A stretch of DNA of 64,000 bases, taken from Sternotherus odoratus. Taxonomy: Eukaryota; Chordata; Testudines; Kinosternidae. The position numbers and the translations under genes were made by a program. The stretch spans positions 44,208,890 through 44,272,889 of the forward strand of contig JAVMKO010000003.1 of the NCBI GenBank assembly GCA_032164245.1. Reading direction: 5' to 3'. The notes under the pieces are model-generated. The model searched no databases. It saw nothing but the letters and a program-made list of their open reading frames with translations, and had not been told where the DNA came from. Shown piece by piece: positions 46,690 to 57,942 of this stretch. Within the stretch, counting starts at the first letter, position 1, and each line of letters starts with the position of its first letter.

Positions 46690-48060
46690 GTGTGTGTTTA
46701 CAAGGAGTTTATGCTGGTACAGCCACACAATCTTCTCTTTCAGCCATGAGTCCACACCCTGCTGCCTTGATTTTAGTACATCTACCAGGATTCATGGCCT
46801 CTCTCTCCGGTTTCCTTCATTCTGGGCACTTCTTGAGATGGGTAAAGGCATAAATCCAAAAGGAAAATTATAGGAAGAGGGATGAAGCTCTCATACTTTC
46901 CCCTGCTGAATCCCAAAATGCACTTGTTGCTGATACCATTTTCAAACTACTTTCTATCAGCATGGAGGAGGTCCAAAAATCAGATTCATGTTTGGTGCTT
47001 TACATACTGTGCATATTTTGAGCTACCATTCAAAGAAGTTCATCTTTTTAACCAAAAGACAGATAAGTCCTTGCATATTCAGAAGGACTGCAGGCCTCCA
47101 CACCGTGGTAGGTGCATATTTTGATAGGGAGCGAAATGAAAAATCCCATAGACAGTCATATAAAACTAAACCAGTGACTCAACAATTTTACCACTAGCAG
47201 CCTTATGAGACACCCCATAAGAGGCAAAGGGTTCAGAAGTTTATTTCCCTGCACTTTGTGTTTACATCACCATCCTAATTCCAGCCATTGGCTAAACAAT
47301 ATTTTTGACAGGAGTTCGAGAGCTGCCACCATCTGCTGATTTCCCCCACATCCTCTGGGGGTTATTTGGCACCTTTTCCCACTCCTGTAGTGCACTAATG
47401 ATGGACAAATGAGTGTTAAACATTGATTCCAGCTGTGATCAAATTTGCCTCCATGACCTCTCCAAAGCATCCCCCTTCTTGCTCTTTGTCAGGGTCCATT
47501 TTCAGGAGGAGATTCTCAAATAGGAAGTAGACCTCCTTTTACAGCAGCGAGCAGTAGACAGGGTATCTCTTTGGTATCAAGGAAAGGATTTTTACGTACA
47601 TTTTTTTCAAGTACCCAAAAAGAAAAGCATCCGGAGACCCACCCTCTATCTCTGCCATCTCAACCATTTTATTCACAAACTGAAATTTCACATGGTCCCA
47701 CTGGCATCTATAAGACTATCCTGGAAAAGGGCATGTGGCTTACAGCTCTCAGGTATGAGTGACATATGCTTTCAGGTGGAAGTTCACCTGGCTCACAGAC
47801 CTTTTCTCTTGTTCATGTGAGCACTGACCACTTTCCATACAGAGTTGTCCCATTTGGCCATGCTACTGCCCTCAGGATCTTTGCCAAAGTTGTCTTGGTA
47901 GTAGTCCCCTTATCAGATGTCATGGGTTTGCGGTCCTCTATTTTGAAGACTGGCTTCTTGTTGCCAAGACACGTCAAAAAGCCTACAAGTCAGCTTCATA
48001 AGTGCTTCAGTTCCTCTCTTCCCTAGTCTGTCCACACTCCACCACAAACTTCATTGGAGC
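46690..48060 (+). mobile_element. DIRS retrotransposon fragment D
   Basis: An RT-like segment lies at about 47500-48000. It has YVHFFQVPKKKS-like sequence near 47592, LNHFIHKLKFHMV near 47660, and FPYRVVPFGHATALRIF near 47835, which corresponds to motif B of DIRS RT. Upstream sequence from 46690 probably includes gag but was not clearly aligned. Neither terminal repeat was seen; the limits are approximate. Confidence 0.6.
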
Positions 48061-48334
48061 ATCCATAAATTCAGTTACAGTGAGAGCTTATTAACCAATG
48101 GATAGGTTCCAAGGGATGAACAACCTTATAGATATAAGGTTAGGGTTAGGGTATAACAAACATGAGGAAAATGTAATATAATTTTACTTTATCATTTTCA
48201 AAAAATAACTTTAAGATGTGTAATCAATTTCTATACTTTATATGAAGACTTTCATTTGTGTTCACCAGGGCTTTTTAAAAATGTTATTTGTAAACCTTAT
48301 TTTCGTGGCAAGTAACATACTCTTTCTTTTACAG
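48061..48334. other. SMAP1: SMAP1 intron end with acceptor site
   Basis: Contains two TTAGGG units near 48140 and ends with the acceptor CTTTTACAG at 48334. Confidence 0.55.
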
Positions 48335-48415
48335 AAGGAAAAGGAGAAAAAGAAAGATGAGAAGAAGAGAGAGAGGGAATCAGAAAAACCCTTGAAACCC
48401 TTAACTACTGAAAAG
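48335..48415 (+). CDS. SMAP1: SMAP1 exon: Lys/Glu-rich linker
   Basis: 27 codons, beginning KEKEKKKDEKKRERESEKP and ending PLTTEK, match the charged segment that follows the ArfGAP domain in mammalian SMAP1 (KEKEKKKEEKKREKEPEKP in human). Phase 0 at both ends. Acceptor TTTTACAG, donor AAG|GTAAGA. It joins in frame to 31932-32009 or directly to 15750-15825. The region is predicted disordered by composition and precedes the clathrin-box part, which lies outside the window. Confidence 0.95.
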
Positions 48416-49114
48416 GTAAGACTACTTCATTTTATTTTGTTAATTTACAAATAGATGTATTTGAAATATAAAAAGATGTCTGAATAATAGTCCAAATTAA
48501 CTAGTGTTAATGGTTCATGAATATTTGAGTGACTGACCTACAAAGACTAACAATGACAACTTTCCACCCATTTGATGGGACAGGGAAAGAAGGGCTCATA
48601 TTAAAATGTTGATCTGATCCTAGTAAAATAACATTGACAAGAGTTAGACCTACATGGTTAAGGTTTCAAAAATACGCTAATGTGTTCATAGTTACTATGT
48701 TTTTTTCATGCATGTGTGTCTTGAAAACTGAGGTATGCTGTTGACTAGTGTCAAGTTTACATGCCATGAGAGCTCTGGTCTGTAGATGCAGCACAGATAT
48801 GTATCTGAAATTAAATTGTATAATAATGTATGGATTCACTGCTACAGTATGTTATGGAACTCTTCATGGATTGAACAAAGAACTTAAGTGAACACCAAGA
48901 AGGGAGAAGAATTGTTTAATGATATTAATAGCTAAAACTAGGATGATGTTTATTCCTGAAAGTAAGCTGAATATCAGAATAATATTCCAAATACCAAGGT
49001 CTTTCAGATTGTGCAAGGGAATTAGTGGAGTCTGCAGTACAGTTAAGACTAGACTGGAAAAAGTACCAATAAATAAATTGTAGGAAACAATCCTGGCAGA
49101 GGAATGGACTAGTT
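48416..49114. other. SMAP1: SMAP1 intron, no feature recognised
   Basis: Non-coding. Nothing recognised. Confidence 0.4.
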
Positions 49115-49515
49115 CAGGGTGGCCAACCTGTGACTCGGGAGCCACATGCGGCTCTTCAGAAGTTAATGTGCGACTTCTTATATAGGCACCGACTTTGGAA
49201 AGTTGGTGCATGTAGATCCAGCCCCAGTGTGCCGAGGGATGCTCAGTGCTCAACCCCTTGCTCTGCCACAGGCCCATCCGTCACTCCACCCCTTCCTGTG
49301 CCCTCCCCTGAGCCTGCTGTGCCCTCGCTCCTCCCACCTCGAGTCTTCTGCACCCCACAAAACAGTTGATCAGAATGTGCTGAGAGGAAGGAGGAGGCTC
49401 TGATCGGCGGGGCTGCCGGTGAGTGGGAGGTGCTGGGTGGGGAAATGGGGGGCTACTGACTTATTACTGTGGCTCTTTGGCAATGTACATTGGTAAATTC
49501 TAGCTCCTTCTGTGA
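49115..49515 (+). mobile_element. hAT-like element, right end lost
   Basis: CAGGGTGGCCAACCTGTGAC begins a hAT-style end, followed by GGAGCCACATGCGGCTCTTC. Near the other side, GTGGCTCTTTGGCAATGTAC and TAAATTCTAGCTCC are family-like. The final inverted repeat is missing. Confidence 0.65.
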
Positions 49516-50387
49516 AAAACAATTAGCATGTTCTTAGAACTTTTATCCTGCAGTGTAGTCCAATACTATGTATACTGCATTGGAGTCTCTGTCTGCCAGT
49601 TTATTTTTGCTCAGTCAGTGTAGTGGCACAGCTGCATAAAAATACTAGCTTTCATATCTGTTTTGATTAATATAATTAAGTTTTTTGTTTCTGAATGTTC
49701 ACTTGTCGAACTCGTCATGTTGTAATTAATCTTCCATGAATAATATCCCAGCATCTCAATACTAGAAATTTACAAAAACTTTAAAAACAGAAAAGTTTTA
49801 AAAAAGATATCAGAATGCATTGGTGTCATTGCTAGCATGAACGTCTCAAGATATTTCAGGTAGTTGAAATGGAAGTGAGAGAGAGATTTTTTTACTGATC
49901 ATACTAGAATATCAAGGTACATCTTTATGTAATATTAAAAAAGTAAAATACAACCAAGAAAGCTGGGGGTGAGTGGGACAAGGCTACATTCCTTTGTAAA
50001 CCTGATAGTAGCATACATTTTTAGTTCTCCGCTCTTTTGTACTTTTTTTACTCTTGGATTCTGATATATTTTTCAATATTTTAAATTAAAATTTGTGGTA
50101 TGGTCTTGTCCTTGTTTTAAGATAAATCTATTTCCAACAGTTGTTTAAATTATTTAAAATTTTACATATTTATGTACTGGCAAGTCACCAACAAAATATC
50201 TCCAATCATTATTCTATTAAGTTGTCCTTTATTGGTGATTTTGTGTATCTTTTCTCAAAATGTGTGCAGTTGGACTTCTCTATTATTCTTTGTCTTTTTT
50301 TTTTTTTTTTTGTAAGTCATTAGCCGTTGTGAAGTTGATCTTGGGAATATGACTTGAGTGAAACCAAGGAAAGTAGTGATTGCCTCA
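49516..50387. other. SMAP1: SMAP1 intron, no feature recognised
   Basis: A/T-rich with a poly-T tract near 50297. Nothing else recognised. Confidence 0.4.
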
Positions 50388-51207
50388 GGCCTTGTCTTCG
50401 CTACAAAATTAGGTCAACATAAATAGATTTGCATCATCCTAGTTGTGCATGTGCCTATGCTAAAATTTGTCTCCCACTGATATAAACTCTCCATTATGCT
50501 GACATAGTAACATCATCTCCCTAAGCTGCATTGAGTCATGGTCAGTGTACTGACAGTGAGTGTAGATGCTGTGTTACCAAGGTCAACCCTATCATTCCTT
50601 CAGCAGCTGTCCCACAATGCATAACTGTGACTGCTCTGGTCACCCATTGTGAACTGTACTGTCAAAGGTCATGTTGATCAGAAACCCTCTCTCTCCACCT
50701 GCTCCATTAATGCCAACAATAATCTTGAATTGGTTCTCGCTATGTCCCAGGACAGTTTGTCCTATAGGAAATCAAATCTTCTTATGCCTCTGCAAATACT
50801 GGAGAATTGTGAATCCTGTGCTTCCAATGCTAACAACAATAGTGCAGATCTGTGCAACCTCCATCCCTCTGTCAGAGATGGCGAACAGCGACAAGACCTG
50901 TGCAGGTTCATGACTATTTCAAAATAGGCGTAAAAGTTATGGAAAGAAGATGGCATTGTGGAGTGGAGAAAATTGCATGATGGGAACTTGATGACCATGC
51001 ATTGTCAAAACGTATTTTTTAAAAAAAAAAACAATGACAATACACATCAGGATACCTTTCCATTGTACACTGCACTGTACATTGAAACAAGCAGTCATGG
51101 ACAGTACACACAGAGCCAGCTATGCATGAGCACAAGCTATATATTAACTTTGGTGGCTTTATGCGAAGTAACTTGCAGTGGCAAAAATTTGTAGTGTAGA
51201 TATGTCC
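50388..51207. mobile_element. Harbinger-like or other DNA transposon, non-autonomous
   Basis: The left end GGCCTTGTCTTCGCTACAAA and the right end (reverse complement) GGACATATCTACACTACAAA match at 15 of 20 positions, an inverted pair of the CTACACTA type also seen at 52959. No open transposase frame. No clear target duplication, so the superfamily is an inference. Confidence 0.5.
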
Positions 51208-51222
51208 CGAGTTTTCAATACA

Positions 51223-51762
51223 TCTATATATATAAAAGTCAAATGGTGTGTGTGTGTGTGTGTGTGTGTGTGCCCTTACTACTTCCACACCGTTTCAGCT
51301 AGATACTTGAAATTTGGTACAGTTATAGGTTTTAGGGTCCTAATCAGGGTAAGAATTGAAAATTTTTAAAATCTCACCTCTTACACTCCCTAGGGGTGAA
51401 ATTCTTTAAAGCTCATTAACATCAACTACACAGCTCACATATCATCTGGACAGCAGGTTGACACATGCTGTTGTCTGTGACCTAGTTATGATGTCATAAT
51501 ACAGATAACCAGAGAGCTTAGTGTTGTGTAGCGCAAACATAATTAAATACACTGTTTTTTTCTTAAAAAGGGCCCTATTCGTTATGCCGCATAAAAAAGC
51601 GAAAATGTATCGGAGAAACCACATCTAAATGCAAGAGAATGAAATTACTTAGACAAAATGAGACTTCTGAACAAAATTTGTATTAATAAAAAACATTGTA
51701 GTCTTTTTACATCCCAGTTTCCAATTACAAATACCCCGAGCAATGCCGGGTATTTCTGCTAG
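51223..51762 (+). mobile_element. Helitron, short non-autonomous copy with both ends
   Basis: The 5' end TCTATATATATAAAAG begins with TC after an A. The 3' end has AAATACCC...GGGTATTT, an 8-bp hairpin (51729-51736 and 51748-51755), then CTAG at 51759-51762 followed by a T. TC start, a hairpin just upstream of CTRR and insertion between A and T are the Helitron signature. A GT microsatellite lies just inside the 5' end. A short ATG-initiated segment with basic residues (MPHKKAKMYRRNH, near 51584) may be a relic of the Rep/helicase start. Confidence 0.8.
51246..51272. repeat. (GT)n microsatellite
   Basis: About 13 uninterrupted GT units lie just inside the Helitron 5' end. Confidence 0.9.
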
Positions 51763-52135
51763 TATGAAATAATAGCTCTAAGTTGTGAATTGTTCATTTT
51801 GTTTCAATACATGCCAAATCAGATGTCAAAGTTGGTACTTTAAATGTCAGCATAGTTAACTATTTCACTGCTCACCCAAGCAAGTAATAAAGAAGAGAAA
51901 GTATCATATCATATGAAGGTCTACACAGTTTACTCCGAGGCCTTGCTTTTACCAGGAAAAAGGTGTACTTCTAATATGTGTTAGCTGATTGAGGAAAATC
52001 TCCCCCGAGTTTACCTCAATCAGGTACATTAAAAATACAGCTGCACACTTTACATCAGGATTAACACTAGTTGGCTTCTTTCCTAATGTGGATGTGATCG
52101 TACTGACTGCTAGTTTTGGGTAGGCCTTTAATAAT

Positions 52136-52290
52136 GCACGAGGGACAAAGTGGGTTAGTTAATACCTTTTTTGGGATCAACTTCTGGTGGTGAGAGAGAC
52201 AAGCTTTTGAGCTTATACAGAGCTCTTCAAGTCTCTAAGATGAAGGCCCAACATGACTAGAACAACACTGTATATATTTAATAACTCATC
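52136..52290 (-). mobile_element. Penelope-like fragment, second family
   Basis: Contains AGAGACAAGCTTTTGAGC, TACAGAGCTCTTCAAG and CAACACTGTATAT, shared with the foldback at 30668. On the - strand the core reads TTGAAGA / stem / AAAA, so both expected motifs carry single changes. Confidence 0.55.
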
Positions 52291-52956
52291 CAGAAGATTG
52301 TGACAAGATGATTTTTTTATTCATCTTTTTGGTTTTCCCCATTTTTTAGTTTGTGGGAATAAGGCAGACAAAGCCACGCACTGAATCTAATGCTATTGTT
52401 GCAAAATATGGTGCTAATGATGCTGATTCGTTTGTGTAATGAGGCCTTGTAGCCTCAGAAGTCTTTGAGCATTGACAGTGTTTAGCTACATTAAGGGAAC
52501 TCTGCACATTAAAGAACTTTACCTTCCAATCAAGTTTTAAAGTATATTACCTTTGCTTTGAAGAAATGTCAGGATATAAATTAGCTGTGTGGTGTAATTT
52601 ACCTTTTACACATTAATTTCCCAATTGGCTTTGAGACTCATAGTGACTGCTTTTGTTCTTGATCTTTAAAGGATTATTGTTCAAACATAGATCTTACCTT
52701 CTCTAAAAATACTGTCTGTCGAGACACTCCTGTGTCTTGTTTAGCATGAGACTGGTAAAATTTTCTTAGCTCTTAAAGTTTTGGATCTGTAAGGTGGCAG
52801 ATACTGTAGTGTTGTGAAAATTAAAATGTTAATGATTACAAAGTGCTTGGAAGTGGTTTTTTTTTTTTTTTTTTTAACAATCTTTTTATTCAGTTTTGAC
52901 TGACCTCATCTTAAAGAGCACTGAGACTTGACTGGTTATTGGTTTTAACATAGCTT
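52291..52956. other. SMAP1: SMAP1 intron, no feature recognised
   Basis: Poly-T tract near 52859. An open stretch at 52348-52440 after an AG was considered and rejected as an exon. Confidence 0.4.
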
Positions 52957-52958
52957 TG

Positions 52959-53255
52959 GTCTACACTTGGGGGGGGGGGGGGGGGAATCGATCCAAGATG
53001 TGCAACTTCAGCTACAAGAATAATGTAGCTGAAGTCGACATACTTAGATCTACTCACCGTGGTATCTTCAGTGTAGTGAGTCGACTGCTGCTCCCCTGTC
53101 AACTCAGCCTGAACTTCTTGTGGTGGTGGAGTACAGGAGTCAATGGGGGAGTGCTTGGGAATTGATTGAATCTAGATTACACACGATAAATCGACATCCT
53201 CCCCCTTGCTGGATTGATGGCTTCCTGCCGATCCAGCACATAGTATAGATATACC
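52959..53255. mobile_element. Harbinger-like MITE with G homopolymer
   Basis: GGTCTACACTT at the left and AGTATAGATATACCC at the right form a degenerate CTACACTA-type inverted pair. A G-run of about 18 bases sits inside the left end. ACTTCAGCTAC / GTAGCTGAAGT is a perfect internal hairpin near 53005-53034. Non-coding. Confidence 0.6.
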
Positions 53256-53256
53256 C

Positions 53257-55047
53257 TTATAGAGATTATGGTTAGAAGGGGACTGTCAAAGTGGTATCAC
53301 TTAATCAACTGATTTGCTCTGGTGTGTTTTTGGTGTATCTGCTTGTTTCAGCAACAAAAAAAAATTTTCTACTTGTTAGTCCTGCAGAATTTATAAAATA
53401 CAGGAAAGAGGGATGGAGTCTATTCTGTTCTATGTAATGTTAGCAGAATTCTAAAGTTCCAGTTGCATTCCAAACTTATCCCTGTGGAAAATTTTTAATC
53501 TTCCTGAGGACAGAAATTGGCCCTCGGAATCTTTGACTAGTAAAGATGTGCACACTGATGTAACTATTTTCTCATCTCAGGTTGAGTTTTTCCAGGCCTG
53601 GCAACTAGGAAAAACACCCTTAAAATTGTAAGCAGAGAACATTTACTCTCGAAACTTTTGAGACATAGTTGTCATGGAGTATCCATTATGTCATTGTTTT
53701 TGCTGGCTGACTTGGGAAAAGAGCTATGCTCTTAAAATCAGTAAGCAGGGTTGTTCTTCATTTTGCTCACTTTAGGGATGAGACTGAGCAAGGTACAATC
53801 AGCTAGTAGTCCTCAACAATACTAGTTATGGTAGTCATGTTCAGTAATTGTATAAGTAATAAAATAATTTATTTATAGAAGGATACAATAAGATATTCAA
53901 ATTAAAGTTTTCAAAAGTTTAAAAATCCATTTGGCGGGTTGAATAGGAATCTTTTCCAGGTGAGTTCTATCAGTTGAGTAAATTCTTAAGCTTCCATTTA
54001 AAAATAAAAATGTTTCCTCTTATGAGCTCAAAGAAAGTCTTCCATATGTGAACCAAGCGTAATCAATATAGTGCTTTCTTCCAAAGTCGGCAGTCAGTCA
54101 GATCCAATGCCATATCCATAGTTGCACCCCAGTGAAAAGTGGCTAGAATCTTATCCAGTTTTACTGCTGCTATTTAGAACCTTTTGAGGAGTAGTGATAC
54201 TGATGGAGCTCCTGTGGGTTTAGGAGATCTATTATGAGCAACAGCTGCAGAGACGGTCACTAGAGCACTGGTAGTTTTTCCCATTGCAGGAGCCAGAAGG
54301 CTAGAGGAAGGACAAAATAGCAGAGGCCCTCTCCACACTTTTAGCAGCCAGGTGCCTCTGTGGTATGATCCCAGTAGCGTCTGATCAACTTTCAAGCTCC
54401 TTCCCCAGTTCCTTCCCCCCTCCTGCTGCAATGAGTATATATGGGAGATCACCACTACTTCATTTACTCCTTTTACAGACTCCTTGATGATGTGGGAGGG
54501 TGGTGTCTTTACTACTTTCTGCCACCTTCAGTTTTTGTGTGAGGTTTTTCTGCTACTTTATCCCTCATCCAGCCCCTGATATTTGAGTCTTCGATGCGCA
54601 TCTTGTTGTCCTATCTTGCAACCAAATGGTAAGCAGGACTTATGATTTAACTGACTTCTACTAACTGGGTACTGATAGGAAAATGGATTCCTCAGTGAAG
54701 ACTGGGATTAGCACTTTAGTACGAATTCTGCCATTCTTCTCTGACCCCAGCTTCTGGGAGAGGGAAGAAGGGGTTATTATCTATGTTGTCTCTAGATAAT
54801 GCCCCTCCAGATATCATTTATATGGATGATATATGGATGATAACACGTTTAGTTATGTTAGATATTTGGTGTAAAGCCCAGAGTTCCCCGTGGGAATCTT
54901 TCTGTTTAATACCTAAACTTCTTAAACGTATTTTAGGATTTCTTTCCAAATATTTAGAAGTATCTTAAAAACTTCCCTTATAAATGATAGGGCCCTGACA
55001 GTTGACCTATTTTTCTTCTTTTACTATATTCTGGCATTTATAGTGTA
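53257..55047. other. SMAP1: SMAP1 intron, no feature recognised
   Basis: About 1.8 kb. No exon or transposon ends recognised. Confidence 0.4.
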
Positions 55048-55055
55048 CTTTATAT

Positions 55056-56354
55056 CAGTGGTCGCCAACCTTTCGGACCTCAGGGACCACTAAACTCACA
55101 ATTTTGAATCCCGCGGACCACTAACATGAATTTTTTAAAAAAGGCCCGGGGGGGGGGGGGGAGTGGGGGGGTGGGTGGCAAGAGCCGGGGGGGGGGGGGG
55201 GGGGGGGGGCGTTGTTTAACTTTTAAATGACTTTTGTGTTCTGCCTTTTCATATAACCTTGTTTTAGAAACTCGGTATTGAACTTTGGTAATCTGTTATA
55301 GCCCCCAAGGTAGTATAATTAAGGTAAAATAAAAAAGGCTCTGATAGAAGTAGAATAAGATCTCTCCCCCCCACCCCCCACCCCCACCACCCTGCACTTT
55401 ATAATCAAGTGCCCTGTTGAATGAATGAGGTGTGAATGAGGAAGGAGAGACAGATCAAGGATAATCAAACTTGTCAAGTGGGCTGACTAAGAGCAGACAT
55501 AACCCTAAGGGGTTAGCACCAGACCAGAGAGAAGCAGCAAAAAGGAGCAATGGACACAGACCCATATTTGCAGGAGAGGGAAGCTGCTATAAAATAGCGA
55601 ACTTGGCAAAATTTTTACCTTGCGCCTCCGCCCCCCCCCCCCATTCCCTTTTCAAAATCGCTTTAGGTCCTTGTTTGGTGGTTTTCTCTTCCTGGCACAC
55701 AACTCCTCTAAATATCACTACTCTTTCATTTATTACAGAAAAAAGTTTTTAAATACCCTGAAAACTATTTAAAATGCAATTTGCTAATTTAAAAATAGAG
55801 ATGATGGTAGCTATTCCCTGCAAAGTGGGAAAGCACCCTGTTCCCCGGCAGGTATGCGGGGCTCCCGCCACTTACCTCCTCCCCCCCCCTCCGGCTTGCC
55901 TCCTCTCCTCTCCCAGCTCCGCTCTCGCTCTTCTTCCCCCCCACCCCCTCGCCTCTTCTCTCCCGGCCCCGGCTCCGTCTCCGGCCCCGCTCTTCTCCCC
56001 ACCCCGCTCGCCTCTTCTCTCCTGGCCCCGGCTCCGTCTCCGGCCCCGCTCTTCTCCCCACCCCGCTCGCCTCTTCTCTCCCGGCCCCGGCTCCGTCTCC
56101 GGCCCCGCTCTTCTCCCCACCCCGCTCGCCTCTTCTCTCCCGGCCCCGGCTCCGTCTCTGGCCCCGCTCTTCTCCCCACCCCGCTCGCCTCTTCTCTCCC
56201 GGCCCCGGCTCCGTCTCCGGCCCCGCTCTTCTCCCCCTCCCCGGCTCGCCTTTCTTACTGACCCCGCCCCTCTCCTCCGGCTGCGGCTCCGCGGACCACC
56301 CAAATTTTCTCACGGACCACCAGTGGTCCGCGGACCACTGGTTGGCGACCGCTG
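55056..56354. mobile_element. hAT element with perfect 8-bp target duplication
   Basis: Left end CAGTGGTCGCCAACC and right end GGTTGGCGACCGCTG are inverted repeats with one mismatch in 15. CTTTATAT flanks both sides exactly (55048-55055 and 56355-56362). The interior holds G homopolymers near 55149-55209 and a 59-bp minisatellite. No transposase. Confidence 0.93.
55947..56241. repeat. 59-bp minisatellite, about five units
   Basis: Units start at 55947, 56006, 56065, 56124 and 56183. Each reads GCTCGCCTCTTCTCTCCCGG followed by CCCCGGCTCCGTCTCCGG and CCCCGCTCTTCTCCCCACCC, with only one or a few changes between units. Because 59 is not a multiple of three, overlapping frames repeat out of phase. 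Confidence 0.95.
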
Positions 56355-56362
56355 CTTTATAT

Positions 56363-57089
56363 AACCAAATTTTAAATTACATTTAAAAAGTAATCTAAAT
56401 GTAAGATGTTGGGTTCAAGTGAATAGTAGTTAAAATCTGAGATTTTGAATGTCTGAAGTAATTTAAGCACTAAAACGGTAAATACAGAAACAAGGTATTT
56501 ATGTAGATATTAAATCTGAATAAAATTGTTCAACTTAAATCTGTGTATGAACCTCTTAAGTTACTATTCTCTGTTACTTTTAGTACAAAATACCATGTTC
56601 TGAACCCTTCATTTTCTTAGAAAAAGATTTTTACATGAAGTTGTATAAACAGAATTTTGTTTCAAATTATATTTGAAAAGCACTTCGCTTTACATCGACT
56701 AGTAGGTACATTTGTTAATAAATTAAAATACTCTATGCTGTGTTGATCGGACATCTAATGGGACTCTGGAACATTACATCATATACTGGAAAAAAATCAT
56801 TTTAGGACAAAAAGCATACCACGTGGCCATCTTTTGAAAACTTTGCCTTTGTGTTCGCCACAGCATTCACTCCAGCCATAGGAGCTTAGTAAAGAGGAGT
56901 CTAGCTCTGTGCTGCTGTGTCAGGAAGGATAGCCTTCTGCTGTCCCTAATACAACAACTGAGAGCTAGTGACCACCTTTGCACTCATGATGGACTGAATG
57001 GGAAGCACAGAGAATCCCAGAAGTGGCTCTTGCGCTCCTACTTCATCTAATCTGTTATCTGTCTGTCTTCCTAAAGCACTTTTAAAATC
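56363..57089. other. SMAP1: SMAP1 intron, no feature recognised
   Basis: A/T-rich; nothing recognised. Confidence 0.4.
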
Positions 57090-57097
57090 GCCGTCAC

Positions 57098-57934
57098 CAG
57101 GGCTGGCGACAGAAATTTTGGGGCCCCCTACTGTGATCGTTTGGGCCCCCCCCAGCCCAGCCGGCGCTCCCCCCCCGCCCCCCCCCAGCTGACAGTGGCT
57201 GGGGGCAGTGCGAGCCTCCGAGCATTGCCGCTGCTGGCGCTCGCCCTTCGCTGCGTTCTCGTGCCCGGTGGGGTCCTGTGGGAGCGCGAGCTGTGGCCCA
57301 AGAGAGCAGGAGCCCGGGAGCGGCGCGAGCTGCCCTTGCTGCTCTCCCTCCCTCCCCCACCCCGGACCTGCGCGAGACCCTACGGCTGGCGATGGAGACA
57401 CTGCTGCTGTGACCAGCCGCAGGAGCGTGAGAGCCCCATCCAACAGCCCCCTGACTGCCCCAGGGCCTCCCTGTGCTTTAAGCACCCCCCAGCCTGACCC
57501 CAGCCCCCTTACCACGCTGGTGGCTAGGCGGGAACTAAACAGGCTGCACTACTCTCCCAGAGGAGTGCGCAGCCTCGCGTGGCACGCTGAGGCTCTGGGA
57601 GGGCAGGGGAGGGGCAGCCGGGCCGGGAGCAGCCTTCGCCACTGGGAGCTCAGGCGCTCACAACTGAGCCTCGGGGAGAGCGGGAGAGGGCTAGGAGCGG
57701 TTTTCCTCCCCCCCCCCCCCCCCACCTATCCAGAGCCTTCCCCCACTCTCCCGGAGCCTCAGCGTCGGGCGTCTGAGCTCCCAGTGGGGGAAGCTGCTCC
57801 CAGCACCTTCCCCTGGATGCCTTTCCCTGCTCTTCCGTACAGCTGTGAACCAGGCCCCGGACTTAAGGGGGCCCCCCTTAAGTCCGGGGCCTGGTACAGC
57901 TCTACCCGTAGTCCCCCCCCTGTCGCCGGCTCTG
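57098..57934. mobile_element. hAT element with internal near-perfect palindrome
   Basis: CAGGGCTGGCGACAG (left) and CTGTCGCCGGCTCTG (right) are inverted repeats with two mismatches in 15. Flanking 8-mers GCCGTCAC (57090-57097) and GCTGTCAC (57935-57942) agree at 7 of 8. The interior is GC-rich and non-coding despite long open frames. Confidence 0.85.
57850..57894. repeat. 45-bp palindrome with 22-bp perfect arms
   Basis: The left arm CCAGGCCCCGGACTTAAGGG plus GG, a single C spacer, then the exact reverse complement. The arms would form a very stable cruciform. Confidence 0.95.
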
Positions 57935-57942
57935 GCTGTCAC

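Noticed and set aside
48131..48152. Telomere-like TTAGGG repeats
   Set aside because: Only two complete units are present; this is within chance for the window.
52348..52440. Open stretch of about 30 codons after a T-rich AG, ending in TAA, reading FVGIRQTKPRTESNA...
   Set aside because: It follows the SMAP1 exon 48335-48415 in a compatible phase, but the next SMAP1 exon should begin LQKKDQQ. The sequence matches nothing I recognise, so it is more likely chance.
55947..56241. Regularly spaced repeats resembling a CRISPR array
   Set aside because: The units are contiguous tandem copies without unique spacers, in a vertebrate transposon.
55774..56364. Open frames of 120-196 codons on both strands
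   Set aside because: They come from the 59-bp minisatellite, whose unit is not a multiple of three, and have no domain.
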